A DNA stretch of 9,974 bases from Acidimicrobiia bacterium (GCA_019247975.1 JAFBAD010000019.1:1-9974); one strand, 5' to 3'; shown: positions 1-7,078, numbered from the stretch's first letter. The notes: generated by a model from the letters alone, not told the origin. Translations and numbers: made by a program.

Positions 1-903
1 TTCGTGCTGTCGCTGTCGAACCTGTTCGACCCGGTGCAACAGCTGTCGCAGCTGTTCAACACCGTGCAGTCCGCTGGTGCCGGCATCAACAAGCTGTACG
101 CGCTGCTCGACACGCCGGTCGACGTGCCCGAGCGGGCCGACGGTGGCGTCCAGCTGCCCGAGGCCGGTGAGATCCGGGTCGAGGACGTCACCTTCGCCTA
201 CGCCGACAACGCCCCGGTGCTGCGCGACGTCGACCTGGTGATCTCGCCGGGGGAGCGCATCGCACTCGTCGGGCCGACCGGCGCCGGGAAGTCGACGCTG
301 GCCAAGCTCATCGCCCGGCTGTACGACCCGACCTCGGGACGGGTGACCTACGGCGGGGTCGACCTGCGCGACGCGTCGCTGTCCTCGCTGCGCAAGCACA
401 TGACGGTCGTGCCGCAGGAGGGCTTCCTCTTCAACGGGACCATCCGCGACAACGTGCGCATCGGCCGGCCGAACGCGACCGACGGCGAGGTCGAGGCGGC
501 GCTCGAGATCATCGGCGTGCGCGACCGGTTCGAGGCGTTGGCCGAGGGCCTCGACACCGAGGTGCGCGAGCGGGGCTCGCGGCTGTCGGCCGGCGAAAAG
601 CAGCTGGTCTCGCTCAGCCGGGCGGCGCTGGCCGACCCTGCCGTCCTGGTGCTCGACGAGGCGACCTCGTCGCTCGACCCGGGCACCGAGGCCCTGGTGG
701 AGGAGGCGCTGGAGCGGCTGATGCGCGGCCGGACCGTCGTGGTCATCGCCCACCGGCTCTCGACCTCCGAGCGGGCCGACCGGGTGGGCGTGGTCGACGG
801 CGGCCGCCTGGTGGAGCTGGGCACCCACGCCGACCTGGTCGCCGCCGGCGGCCGCTACGCCGCCCTCCACGCCACCTGGGTGAAGGGCCTCCAGCGGGCC
901 TGA
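1..903 (+). CDS. ABC exporter, permease-ATPase fusion (C-terminal part, 5' truncated)
   Basis: This reading frame is open from the first base, so the start lies outside the window and only the last 300 residues are seen. The first ~35 residues look like the end of an exporter transmembrane domain (last helix and linker into the ATPase). The rest is a complete nucleotide-binding domain: Walker A GPTGAGKST at about 91-99, Q-loop Gln near 139 (VVPQEGFLF), signature LSAGEKQ at 195-201, Walker B VLVLDEA at 215-221 with D-loop SSLD, and the switch His at 251 (VIAHRLST). The signature has Ala and Glu-Lys where LSGGQ/R is more common, which is frequent in type IV (ABCB-like) exporters. Such half-transporters work as homo- or heterodimers in the inner membrane, often with a sister gene just upstream. 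The substrate cannot be inferred. A GTG at position 4 is an internal codon, not the start. Confidence 0.93.
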   Translation, partial: FVLSLSNLFDPVQQLSQLFNTVQSAGAGINKLYALLDTPVDVPERADGGVQLPEAGEIRVEDVTFAYADNAPVLRDVDLVISPGERIALVGPTGAGKSTLAKLIARLYDPTSGRVTYGGVDLRDASLSSLRKHMTVVPQEGFLFNGTIRDNVRIGRPNATDGEVEAALEIIGVRDRFEALAEGLDTEVRERGSRLSAGEKQLVSLSRAALADPAVLVLDEATSSLDPGTEALVEEALERLMRGRTVVVIAHRLSTSERADRVGVVDGGRLVELGTHADLVAAGGRYAALHATWVKGLQRA

Positions 904-915
904 CCTGCTGTTCGA

Positions 916-950
916 AGGCAATAGCGGTCGGATTCCGACTGCTATTGCCT
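916..950 (+). terminator. Strong hairpin after the ABC gene, probable terminator
   Basis: Twelve bases after the ABC stop codon the arms 916-931 (AGGCAATAGCGGTCGG) and 935-950 (CCGACTGCTATTGCCT) pair over 16 positions, with a single G-U pair and a three-base ATT loop. No T-run follows, so it is not a textbook intrinsic terminator, but U-less hairpins of this strength are common at gene ends in high-GC actinobacteria. The arms are clearly richer in A+T than the flanking DNA. Because it also lies just upstream of the methyltransferase promoter, a role as a protein-binding operator is an alternative. Confidence 0.6.
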
Positions 951-983
951 CCAGAGTCGCCCGGAACTGTCAGACCCCCTGCG

Positions 984-989
984 TAGGGT
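984..989 (+). promoter_or_regulatory. Putative -10 box for a leaderless methyltransferase transcript
   Basis: TAGGGT fits the actinobacterial TANNNT -10 consensus and ends seven bases before the ATG at 997, so transcription would begin at or next to the start codon. No Shine-Dalgarno sequence is visible between 975 and 996, which agrees with leaderless initiation. No convincing -35 box was found at the usual spacing. Confidence 0.5.
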
Positions 990-996
990 TTCGGAC

Positions 997-2532
997 ATGG
1001 CCGACCGGAAGCCCACCTCGACGTCGAACTTCGGGGTCGGCCGCCGGGAGAACCACGACGCGTCGGCCTTCTACGCCCGGTTCCAGGCGCCCGAGATCTC
1101 CAAGGACGACACCGTCTGCTCGCCCGAGGAGGCGAGCGCGTCGATCGGCGATCCGTTCCGGGTGGGCGACGCCCGCGACATGTCCGTCGTGCCCGACAAC
1201 TCCGTGGCCCTGGTCGTCACCTCGCCGCCCTACTTCGCGGGCAAGCAGTACGAGGAGGAGCTCGACCAGGCGGGCGTGCCGTCCTCGTACACCGAGTTCC
1301 TCGAGATGCTCGAGGGCGTCTTCGCGGAGTGCGTGCGGGTGCTCGAGCCGGGTGGTCGCATCGCGGTCAACGTCGCCAACCTCGGTCGCAAGCCGTACCG
1401 CAGCCTGTCGGCCGACGTGATCGGCATCCTGCAGGACCGGCTCCGCCTGCTGCTGCGGGGCGAGATCATCTGGCAGAAGCAGGAGGGCGCGAGCGGGAAC
1501 TGCGCGTGGGGATCGTTCCGCTCGCCGTCGAACCCCTCCCTGCGCGACTTCACCGAGCGGGTGGTCGTCGCCAGCAAGGGCCGGTTCGATCGCGCGAAGC
1601 CGGCCCGGCAGCGCGAAGCGGAAGGGCTGCCGCACCGGGCGACGATCAACTCCGACCGGTTCATGGCCGCGACCACGGACCTGTGGGAGATCCCTCCCGA
1701 GAACGCCCGGCGGGTCGGGCACCCGGCTCCGTTCCCGGTCGAGCTGCCCGAGTGGCTCATCGACCTCTACACGTACGAGAACGACCTCGTCCTCGACCCG
1801 TTCCTCGGCTCGGGTTCGACGGCGGTCGCGGCGGCTCGCACCGGCCGGCGGTTCGTCGGCTACGACCTCGACGAGTCCTACGTGGCCATCGCGCGCGAGC
1901 GGGTCAAGGAGGAGCAGCAGCGTCGCCTCGAGCGCGAGGACCTGGCCCGCGAGCCGGTGGTCGCGCCCGCTGCGGAGGCGCCGGCGCCGGCTCCGCCGCT
2001 CGACGACGCGGACTTCCAGGCCCGGGCGTCGAAGGAGGGCAAGGCCGCACAGGCGCTGGCCGAGGACGTGCTGACCCAGGCCGGCTTCACGTGGCTGGCC
2101 AAGAACCCGAGGCTGCCCGGCCTCGGCATGACGATGAACTTCCGGGCGCTCGACGACAACGGCGACGAGTGGCTGTTCGACGTGTCCGGCGCGTTCTCGA
2201 GCACGCGCGGCGGCCTCCGTCGCACCGACACGCTGTGGAAGGCGCTCGGTCGGGCCCACGTGCTCAGCCGGCAGCAGGCGTACGAGCGGGTGCCGCTGGT
2301 GCTGCTCACATCCCACCTCCCGCTGCCCAAGAGCGAGGGCGACCGCGCCATGCGGGCGGCGGGCCCCAACGCGTTCCACGACGCGGTGGAGATGCTGTCG
2401 GCCGAGGGCTTCCAGCGGCTCCGCCGCTACGCGAGCGGCGGGTACGGCGGCGGCCGGCGTGGCCCGCTGGAGGGGTTCTGGACGAGCAACGAGCTCGAGC
2501 GGTGGGAACCGCCGTCGACTGAGTCGCCGTAG
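997..2532 (+). CDS. Beta-class DNA methyltransferase with an extra C-terminal domain (restriction-modification)
   Basis: A 511-residue protein that should transfer a methyl group from S-adenosylmethionine to an exocyclic amine of cytosine (N4) or adenine (N6) in DNA. Motif IV, TSPPY, is at 75-79. A motif X-like HPAPFP stretch is at 242-247. The SAM-binding motif I, DPFLGSGS, is at 267-274, followed by VGYDLD at 287-292. The order IV then X then I is that of the beta class, and SPPY favours N4-cytosine without proving it. The region between 80 and 240 should hold the target-recognition part. A Pro/Ala-rich linker (about 322-335) leads to a further domain at about 338-480 that ordinary beta methyltransferases lack. 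That domain has a helix, a beta hairpin with WLFDVSGAF at 392-400 and a GLRRTDTLWKALG segment at 406-418, and may be a degenerate nuclease fold. Recognition sequence unknown. The ATG fits the -10 box just upstream. The gene is coupled to the next one by a TAGTG overlap. Confidence 0.9.
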   Translation: MADRKPTSTSNFGVGRRENHDASAFYARFQAPEISKDDTVCSPEEASASIGDPFRVGDARDMSVVPDNSVALVVTSPPYFAGKQYEEELDQAGVPSSYTEFLEMLEGVFAECVRVLEPGGRIAVNVANLGRKPYRSLSADVIGILQDRLRLLLRGEIIWQKQEGASGNCAWGSFRSPSNPSLRDFTERVVVASKGRFDRAKPARQREAEGLPHRATINSDRFMAATTDLWEIPPENARRVGHPAPFPVELPEWLIDLYTYENDLVLDPFLGSGSTAVAAARTGRRFVGYDLDESYVAIARERVKEEQQRRLEREDLAREPVVAPAAEAPAPAPPLDDADFQARASKEGKAAQALAEDVLTQAGFTWLAKNPRLPGLGMTMNFRALDDNGDEWLFDVSGAFSSTRGGLRRTDTLWKALGRAHVLSRQQAYERVPLVLLTSHLPLPKSEGDRAMRAAGPNAFHDAVEMLSAEGFQRLRRYASGGYGGGRRGPLEGFWTSNELERWEPPSTESP

Positions 2533-3536
2533 TGCCGTCTCTGAGGACCGAGGTCACCGAGATCGTCACCGGTCTCGCCATGCTCGGGGTCGGCGACCTC
2601 GACTGGGCCTTGGCCGAGCGGCCGGCCGCGATGGCCGGCGTGGACGACGTGCACTGGGATCGGCTCGCCGCCGCCCGCAAGGACCCGGGTCACGCGGCCG
2701 ACTTCGCCTCGGCCTGGGCCAACGGCTCGGCCTTCCTGCGGGCGACCGACGGGCTGCGGGGCCGGCCCCCGATGCGGGTCGAGTGGAAGGGCCCCGACAA
2801 GCTCCCGGCCGTCGCCGATGTGCCGGCCGACCTGCGCATCGACCACGTGTACCTGGTCAGCTGCAAGTACCTGTCGAAGATCCTGCGCAACTCGTCGCCG
2901 GCCACGCTGTTCGACGGCTGCCTCGGCGAGCGTCCGGCCGACACGGTGGCCGACTGGTACGCGATCGCCGCGCCGGGTGAGTACGAGGACCTGTGGCAGG
3001 CGGTGCGAGACGACCGGCCCGACGAAGGCCTTCCGGACGTGCCGGGATCGCTCGACCGGTTCGAGCGCAAGGCGCTCGCCTACTCCCTTCGGGGGAAGCT
3101 GTCGCCGCTGGTCGACAAGGCCTACCGCCGCTTCGCCCACGCGGTGGCCGATCGATCGGCGGCGCGCTGGTCGGCCGCGCTGCCCGACGTCGCATCACGC
3201 GAGCGGCTGCTGTGGCGGATGCTCCGGCTGACGAGCGCGCCGTACTTCGTGCTCGGCACGTCGGGCCGGTCGTCGCTCCGCCTGCGCATCGACACGCCGT
3301 GGGATTGGCGGCAGCGGTTCAAGCTCAAGGCGTTCGAGGTCTGGGGCGAGCCGGCCGGCCAGCCGATCGTGCGCTGGCAGGCGGCGGTCACCGACCGGGA
3401 GACGGGAGGCGACCGCTCGGTCCGCGGCCACGTGGAGGTCCGCTGGAGCCACGGCCGCTTCCGCGGTGCCCCCGAAGCGAAGGTCTACCTCGACACCAAG
3501 CCCACCGACGTCCCCGGCTTCTGGCCCCTGGAGTGA
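2532..3536 (+). CDS. Candidate restriction endonuclease, PD-(D/E)XK-like, partner of the methyltransferase
   Basis: A 334-residue protein of no family I can name. It starts with GTG in a TAGTG overlap with the methyltransferase stop, so the two are translationally coupled and very likely one functional unit. Residues 82-122 look like the core of a PD-(D/E)XK nuclease: RVEWKG at 82-87, then ADLRID at 99-104 and YLVSCKY at 107-113. Asp100 and Lys112 would be metal and catalytic residues, and Ser110 stands where Asp or Glu is usual, a substitution tolerated in some nuclease families. The C-terminal third (about 230-334) seems beta-rich and has dense, conserved-looking blocks such as PWDWRQRF at 256-263 and GHVEVRWSHGRF at 299-310, perhaps for DNA recognition. 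No signal peptide or membrane segment. The nuclease role is inferred from the motif and from the methyltransferase neighbour. A non-nuclease accessory protein remains possible. Confidence 0.72.
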   Translation: MPSLRTEVTEIVTGLAMLGVGDLDWALAERPAAMAGVDDVHWDRLAAARKDPGHAADFASAWANGSAFLRATDGLRGRPPMRVEWKGPDKLPAVADVPADLRIDHVYLVSCKYLSKILRNSSPATLFDGCLGERPADTVADWYAIAAPGEYEDLWQAVRDDRPDEGLPDVPGSLDRFERKALAYSLRGKLSPLVDKAYRRFAHAVADRSAARWSAALPDVASRERLLWRMLRLTSAPYFVLGTSGRSSLRLRIDTPWDWRQRFKLKAFEVWGEPAGQPIVRWQAAVTDRETGGDRSVRGHVEVRWSHGRFRGAPEAKVYLDTKPTDVPGFWPLE

Positions 3537-3584
3537 TTCTCGAGGACCCGCCTACCGGGATCCGGTAGGCCCGTCCTCGAGAAT
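3536..3584. terminator. Large palindrome between convergent genes, probable bidirectional terminator
   Basis: Arms of 12 bases (ATTCTCGAGGAC from 3536 and GTCCTCGAGAAT to 3584) enclose a 2x2 mismatch and a second perfect nine-base stem (GCCTACCGG at 3550-3558 with CCGGTAGGC at 3562-3570) around a GAT loop. The left arm begins on the last base of the candidate endonuclease stop codon. The right arm lies within the last ten codons of the minus-strand ligase. Being near-symmetrical, it can fold in transcripts from either strand. No T-tract follows on either side beyond the AT-rich ends. Confidence 0.75.
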
Positions 3585-5015
3585 GGCGGTGAGGGCTTTG
3601 CGGTCGATCTTCTGGCCGGGGGTCAGCGGTAGCTCGTCGACGACGACCACGTCGTCGGGGAGCTTGTAGGACGCGAGGCGATCGCCGGCGAAGGCCCGTA
3701 GGTCGGCCAGCGCGGGCGGGGCCGCCGGATCGGCGGCGACGATCGCGGCGACGCCGAGCTCGCCCATCACCAGGTCGGGCCGAGGCACCACGGCGACATC
3801 GGCGACCGCCGGGTGCTGGCCGAGGACCGCCTCGACCTCCATCGGATACACGTTGTACCCGCCCCTGATGAACATCTCCTTGGCCCGGCCGGCGAGCACG
3901 AGGCAGCCGGTCTCGTCGATGCGGCCGAGGTCGCCGGTGCGCAGCCACCCGTCTCCGGGCAGCGCGTGCGCGGTCGCCTCGGCGTCGCCCCAGTAGCCGC
4001 TCATCACCGCGCCCGACCGGAGGTGCACCTCGCCGACCTCGCCGTCGGTCACCACCTCGCCGCCGCCGTCAACGGAGCGGATCTCCACCTCGACCTCGCC
4101 GCGGGGCCGGCCGACCGTCTCGAGGGCCTCGTGCTCGTCGGCGTCGAACGCGGTGCCGGTCCCGACCCCGCCCGACTCGGTCGACGAGTAGCGGATCGAG
4201 TAGTCCGCCCCGAAGCGCCGGCGGGCCTCGGCCACCAGCGCGGGCGCCGACGGGCCGCCGCCCACGACGAGCTGCTGCACCGACGACAGGTCGCGCTCGT
4301 CGAAGCTCGGATCCCGCAACAGCAGGGCGATCTGCGCGGCCACGCCACCGAGCATCGGGAGCCGCACCCGCTCGGCCAGCTCCAGCACGTCGGCCGCCCG
4401 CCAGCGGGGTAGCAGGTGGGTGGTGGATCCGAGCCGCAGGTACCAGGGCAGCTTGGTCGTGAAGCCGACGTGGGCGAACTGGGTGCCGGCGAGCATCGGC
4501 ATCGTCGAGCCGTCACCCCACCGGTCGGCCACGTCGATGCGGGTCACCGCGGCGAGCTGGCGGTTGGTGAAGATGGCGCCCCGGGGCAGCCCGGTCGTGC
4601 CCGAGGTGAACACCACCACCACCGGCCGGTCGATGTCCTCGGTGAGCTCAGGACGTGACCGTCCGGCGCCATCGACCACCAACCGCTCGACCTCGTCCGC
4701 AGACGAGATCACCAGCGCGGGATCGACGATGTCGATGCATGCCTGCTGCTCGGGTCCGGTCAACCGCGGGTTGATCCCGGCGGTGATCGCGCCGGCCTTC
4801 GCCGCGCCGATGTAGGCGACCACGTACGCGGCGGTCGACGGCAGCGTGAGCCCGACGACTGCGCCCTCGCCGATGCCCGACGCGCGCAAGGCAGCAGCCA
4901 ACGCCGAGGACCGCGCGTCGAGGTCCGCGTAGCTGAGCGGCGTGCCGTCGGCGTCGACGAACGCCGCAGTCGGCCCGAAGCGGCGGGCCGCCTCGGCAAC
5001 GACCTCGGGGATCAA
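3552..5015 (-). CDS. Acyl-CoA synthetase (AMP-forming, ANL superfamily)
   Basis: A 487-residue cytosolic ligase that should activate a carboxylic acid as the acyl-adenylate and pass it to CoA. Motifs in order: the ATP-binding P-loop FTSGTTGLPRG at 136-146 (Arg where Lys is usual), YSSTE at 276-280, TGDLG at 360-364 with the ribose-binding Asp, the hinge region GRAKEMFIRGGYNVYPMEVE at about 376-395, and the C-terminal catalytic Lys469 in PGQKIDRKAL. It is slightly short for the family but complete. Overall it resembles medium-chain or aromatic acyl-CoA ligases; the substrate is not determinable. The start is a TTG six bases after the amidohydrolase stop. Both genes are in the same frame, so no earlier start exists after that TAG. 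No clear ribosome binding site is seen, which points to translational coupling. The last ten codons form one side of the terminator palindrome. Confidence 0.93.
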   Translation of the reverse strand: MIPEVVAEAARRFGPTAAFVDADGTPLSYADLDARSSALAAALRASGIGEGAVVGLTLPSTAAYVVAYIGAAKAGAITAGINPRLTGPEQQACIDIVDPALVISSADEVERLVVDGAGRSRPELTEDIDRPVVVVFTSGTTGLPRGAIFTNRQLAAVTRIDVADRWGDGSTMPMLAGTQFAHVGFTTKLPWYLRLGSTTHLLPRWRAADVLELAERVRLPMLGGVAAQIALLLRDPSFDERDLSSVQQLVVGGGPSAPALVAEARRRFGADYSIRYSSTESGGVGTGTAFDADEHEALETVGRPRGEVEVEIRSVDGGGEVVTDGEVGEVHLRSGAVMSGYWGDAEATAHALPGDGWLRTGDLGRIDETGCLVLAGRAKEMFIRGGYNVYPMEVEAVLGQHPAVADVAVVPRPDLVMGELGVAAIVAADPAAPPALADLRAFAGDRLASYKLPDDVVVVDELPLTPGQKIDRKALTAILEDGPTGSR

Positions 5016-5021
5016 CGGCGG

Positions 5022-6218
5022 CTAGCTGGCGAGGTCGAGGTGGAGCATGCGGATCGCGTTGCCCCGCATGATCTTGTAGACGGTCTCGTCGTCGATCCCG
5101 GCGACCATCTCCTCGGCGATCTTCTTCGTGTCCGGCCAGGTCGAGTCGGTGTGCGGGTAGTCGGTTTCGAACGTGATGTTGTCGACGCCGACCTCGTCGA
5201 GCGACTTGAGCCCGTGGAAGTCGCTGAAGAAGCAGCCGTACACCTGGCGGAAGTAGTAGGTCGACGGCGGCTCCGGGACGATGTCGGCCACCTCGGCCCA
5301 CGCTCGGTGCTGCTGCCAGACCGTGTCGGCCCGCTCGAGGATGTACGGCAGCCAGCCGATCTGGCCCTCGGAGTAGGCCAGCTTGAGCTCGGGGAACTGC
5401 ACGAGCTTGCCGGAGAAGAGCCAGTCCGACAGCGACGCCATCGCGTTGTTGAACGACAGCGTGGCGGCGACCGCGATCGGCGCGTCGCCCGACGTCGCCG
5501 GCATGCGCGACGACGAACCGATGTGCATGTTGATCGTCGTCTGCGTCTCCTCGCACGCTGCGAAGAACGGATCCCACTCACCCGAGTGGATCGACGGCAG
5601 CCCGAGGTGCGGCGGGATCTCGCTGAAGCACACTGCGTGGACGCCGCGCTCGGCGTTGCGGCGCACCTCGTCCGCCGCGAGCTGCGCGTCCCACAGCGGC
5701 ACGATGATCAGCGGGATGAGCGCGCCACCGGAGTCGCCGCACCACTCCTCGACCATCCAGTCGTTGTAGGCCTTGACGCAGGCGAGCCCGAGCTCGCGGT
5801 CCTTCGCCTCGGTGAAGGTCTGGCCGCAGAAGCGGGGGAACGACGGGAAGCAGAGCGACGCCTCGACGTGGTTCATCTCCATGTCCTCGACACGGGCCTT
5901 CGGGTCGTAGCAACCCGGGCGCATCTCGTCGTAGGTGATGGGCGACGCCGTCATGTCGTCGCGGTCGAAACCGACCGCCGCCACATGGCGCTTGTTGATG
6001 TAGACGAGGTCCTCGAAGATCCAGCAGTCGGCCTTCGGGCCGTCCTCGTCGAAGGTCTGCTCGTAGGTGCCGCCGCCGACGTGGCGCATCGTGCCGATGC
6101 CCCGGCGCTCGACCTTCGGTCCCCGGTCCTTGTACTTGGCGGGCAGCCACGTCTCCCAGACGTGCGGCGGCTCGACCACGTGGTCATCGACGCTGATGAT
6201 CTTCGGCAGCTCCGTCAT
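5022..6218 (-). CDS. Metal-dependent amidohydrolase (Amidohydro_2 / ACMSD-like)
   Basis: A 398-residue TIM-barrel hydrolase or decarboxylase-type protein. The N-terminal SVDDHVVEPPHVW has the metal-binding Asp11-x-His13, in place of the HxH of classical members. This DxH form is common in actinobacterial relatives. Further candidate ligands are His232 (NMHIGSSS) and Asp353 (FETDYPHTDSTWP), with Glu284 in AYSEGQIGW. Known family members (e.g. aminocarboxymuconate-semialdehyde decarboxylase, gamma-resorcylate decarboxylase) act on C-C or C-N bonds of ring-derived acids. Many actinobacterial paralogs sit in steroid, terpenoid or aromatic catabolic clusters without a defined reaction. ATG at 6218 is supported by a -10 box six bases upstream and by the shared operator. 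It is first in a two-gene unit with the acyl-CoA synthetase. The exact reaction is unknown. Confidence 0.92.
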   Translation of the reverse strand: MTELPKIISVDDHVVEPPHVWETWLPAKYKDRGPKVERRGIGTMRHVGGGTYEQTFDEDGPKADCWIFEDLVYINKRHVAAVGFDRDDMTASPITYDEMRPGCYDPKARVEDMEMNHVEASLCFPSFPRFCGQTFTEAKDRELGLACVKAYNDWMVEEWCGDSGGALIPLIIVPLWDAQLAADEVRRNAERGVHAVCFSEIPPHLGLPSIHSGEWDPFFAACEETQTTINMHIGSSSRMPATSGDAPIAVAATLSFNNAMASLSDWLFSGKLVQFPELKLAYSEGQIGWLPYILERADTVWQQHRAWAEVADIVPEPPSTYYFRQVYGCFFSDFHGLKSLDEVGVDNITFETDYPHTDSTWPDTKKIAEEMVAGIDDETVYKIMRGNAIRMLHLDLAS

Positions 6219-6224
6219 GGCGCG

Positions 6225-6230
6225 AGCTTA
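6225..6230 (-). promoter_or_regulatory. Putative -10 box for a leaderless amidohydrolase transcript
   Basis: On the minus strand TAAGCT fits TANNNT and ends six bases before the amidohydrolase ATG. It begins one base after the 15-base operator palindrome, so a bound repressor would cover the spacer between -35 and -10. The layout matches that of the tetR promoter (-10 at 7750-7755) almost base for base. Confidence 0.55.
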
Positions 6231-6231
6231 T

Positions 6232-6246
6232 CTGACGACCCGTCAG
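6232..6246 (-). promoter_or_regulatory. TetR-type operator, copy 1 (amidohydrolase promoter)
   Basis: The minus strand reads CTGACGGGTCGTCAG, with six-base perfect arms around a three-base centre. One flanking base on each side also pairs, giving seven-base arms here. All 15 bases, including the asymmetric centre, are repeated at 7734-7748 before the tetR gene in the same orientation relative to transcription, and both copies continue with ATA into the -10 box. It overlaps the stop codon of the upstream VOC gene (6243-6245). Binding by the TetR protein encoded at 7763 is inferred. Confidence 0.8.
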
Positions 6247-7052
6247 AAAACCCGAGGGCGGAGCTCCAGCCGGGTGCCGAGGTTGGCCGCTGCGTCGACC
6301 ACGAAGGTGCCGTCGTCCTGCTCCACCGCGTCGGCGACCCCGACCGGATCCTCGACCTCGAACACCAGGTGGGAGAGGCGCCCGGGCCGGCTGCCGAGCC
6401 ATGCCGCACCCGGGGTGCCGGGGGCCGGCTGCACCAGGCGCAGGCGACCGCCGCTGGGCCAGTCCAGCAGCTCGTCGTGCACGGAACCGCCCGACGGGCG
6501 ACCGCCGAGCAGCTCGGCGAACAGCTCGTGGCCCGCGGCCAGGTCAGCGACCAGGTGGACGACCTCCACCAGCGAGGCCGGCTGGTCGACCCGGGGCGGC
6601 ACCTTCGGTCCGTCCATCTCGACCGGCATCTCGCCCGACGCCTGCGCGACCTGGACGACGATGCCGCACGCCTGCTTCGGATGGATGAACGACTCCTTCC
6701 ACTCGTCGTTCGACAGGTCGACACCGATCGGCTCGTACCCGCGGTCGCGCATGACGTCGAGGGCGGCTTCGAGATCGGGGACCTTGAACGTGAGGTGGTG
6801 CGGGCCTGGGCCGCTGTGGTCGAGGAAGCGGCGGAGGAAATCGTTCAGCTCGACCAGGCTCGGCTCGAGCACCTCCACCTTCATCGATCGCTCGGGGTGC
6901 GGGTAGCGCACCTGGCTGGGCGAGAAGCCCGGACCGCGACCGCCGGCCAGCCACTGCCCGGCCAGATCCCCGAGGTAGCGGGGCCACGCGTCGGTCCATC
7001 GCTCCACCGCGACGGCGACGTGATCGAGGTCTGCGGGCAACGGATCAGGCAC
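6243..7052 (-). CDS. Two-module VOC (glyoxalase / methylmalonyl-CoA epimerase-like) protein
   Basis: A 269-residue protein with two vicinal-oxygen-chelate modules. Module 1 (about 8-137) shows LDHVAVAV with His11, MKVEVLEPS at 57-65, PHHLTFKV with His85/His86, and FIHPKQACGIVVQVAQ at 122-137. The HPK...G motif and spacing resemble methylmalonyl-CoA epimerase, but Gln134 stands near the place of the usual last Glu ligand. Module 2 (about 160-266) is weaker: VVHLVADL, LSHLVFEV, ending in LGTRLELRP. VOC proteins bind a divalent metal and act as epimerases, lyases, dioxygenases or binding proteins. Which applies is open. A longer open frame upstream to 7568 is the shadow of the divergent isochorismatase-like gene. 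GTG at 7052 is chosen because a TACCCT -10 box ends exactly seven bases before it and the first VOC strand follows. A TTG at 7040 is the fallback. Confidence 0.85.
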   Translation of the reverse strand: MPDPLPADLDHVAVAVERWTDAWPRYLGDLAGQWLAGGRGPGFSPSQVRYPHPERSMKVEVLEPSLVELNDFLRRFLDHSGPGPHHLTFKVPDLEAALDVMRDRGYEPIGVDLSNDEWKESFIHPKQACGIVVQVAQASGEMPVEMDGPKVPPRVDQPASLVEVVHLVADLAAGHELFAELLGGRPSGGSVHDELLDWPSGGRLRLVQPAPGTPGAAWLGSRPGRLSHLVFEVEDPVGVADAVEQDDGTFVVDAAANLGTRLELRPRVF

Positions 7053-7059
7053 CGGTCCG

Positions 7060-7065
7060 AGGGTA
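7060..7065 (-). promoter_or_regulatory. Putative -10 box for the VOC gene (leaderless)
   Basis: On the minus strand TACCCT fits TANNNT and ends seven bases before the GTG at 7052. No Shine-Dalgarno sequence is present. It lies 13 bases from the oppositely directed -10 box at 7079-7084, so the two promoters are interlocked. Confidence 0.45.
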
Positions 7066-7078
7066 GGAGGTCGGCCGG

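Noticed and set aside
970..2379. A 469-codon open frame on the minus strand
   Set aside because: Shadow of the methyltransferase gene: low-complexity Arg/Val/Leu composition and no domain.
3539..3581. Two CTCGAG sites as possible recognition sites of the restriction system
   Set aside because: They are a consequence of the palindrome arms, and nothing in the methyltransferase sequence allows its specificity to be read.
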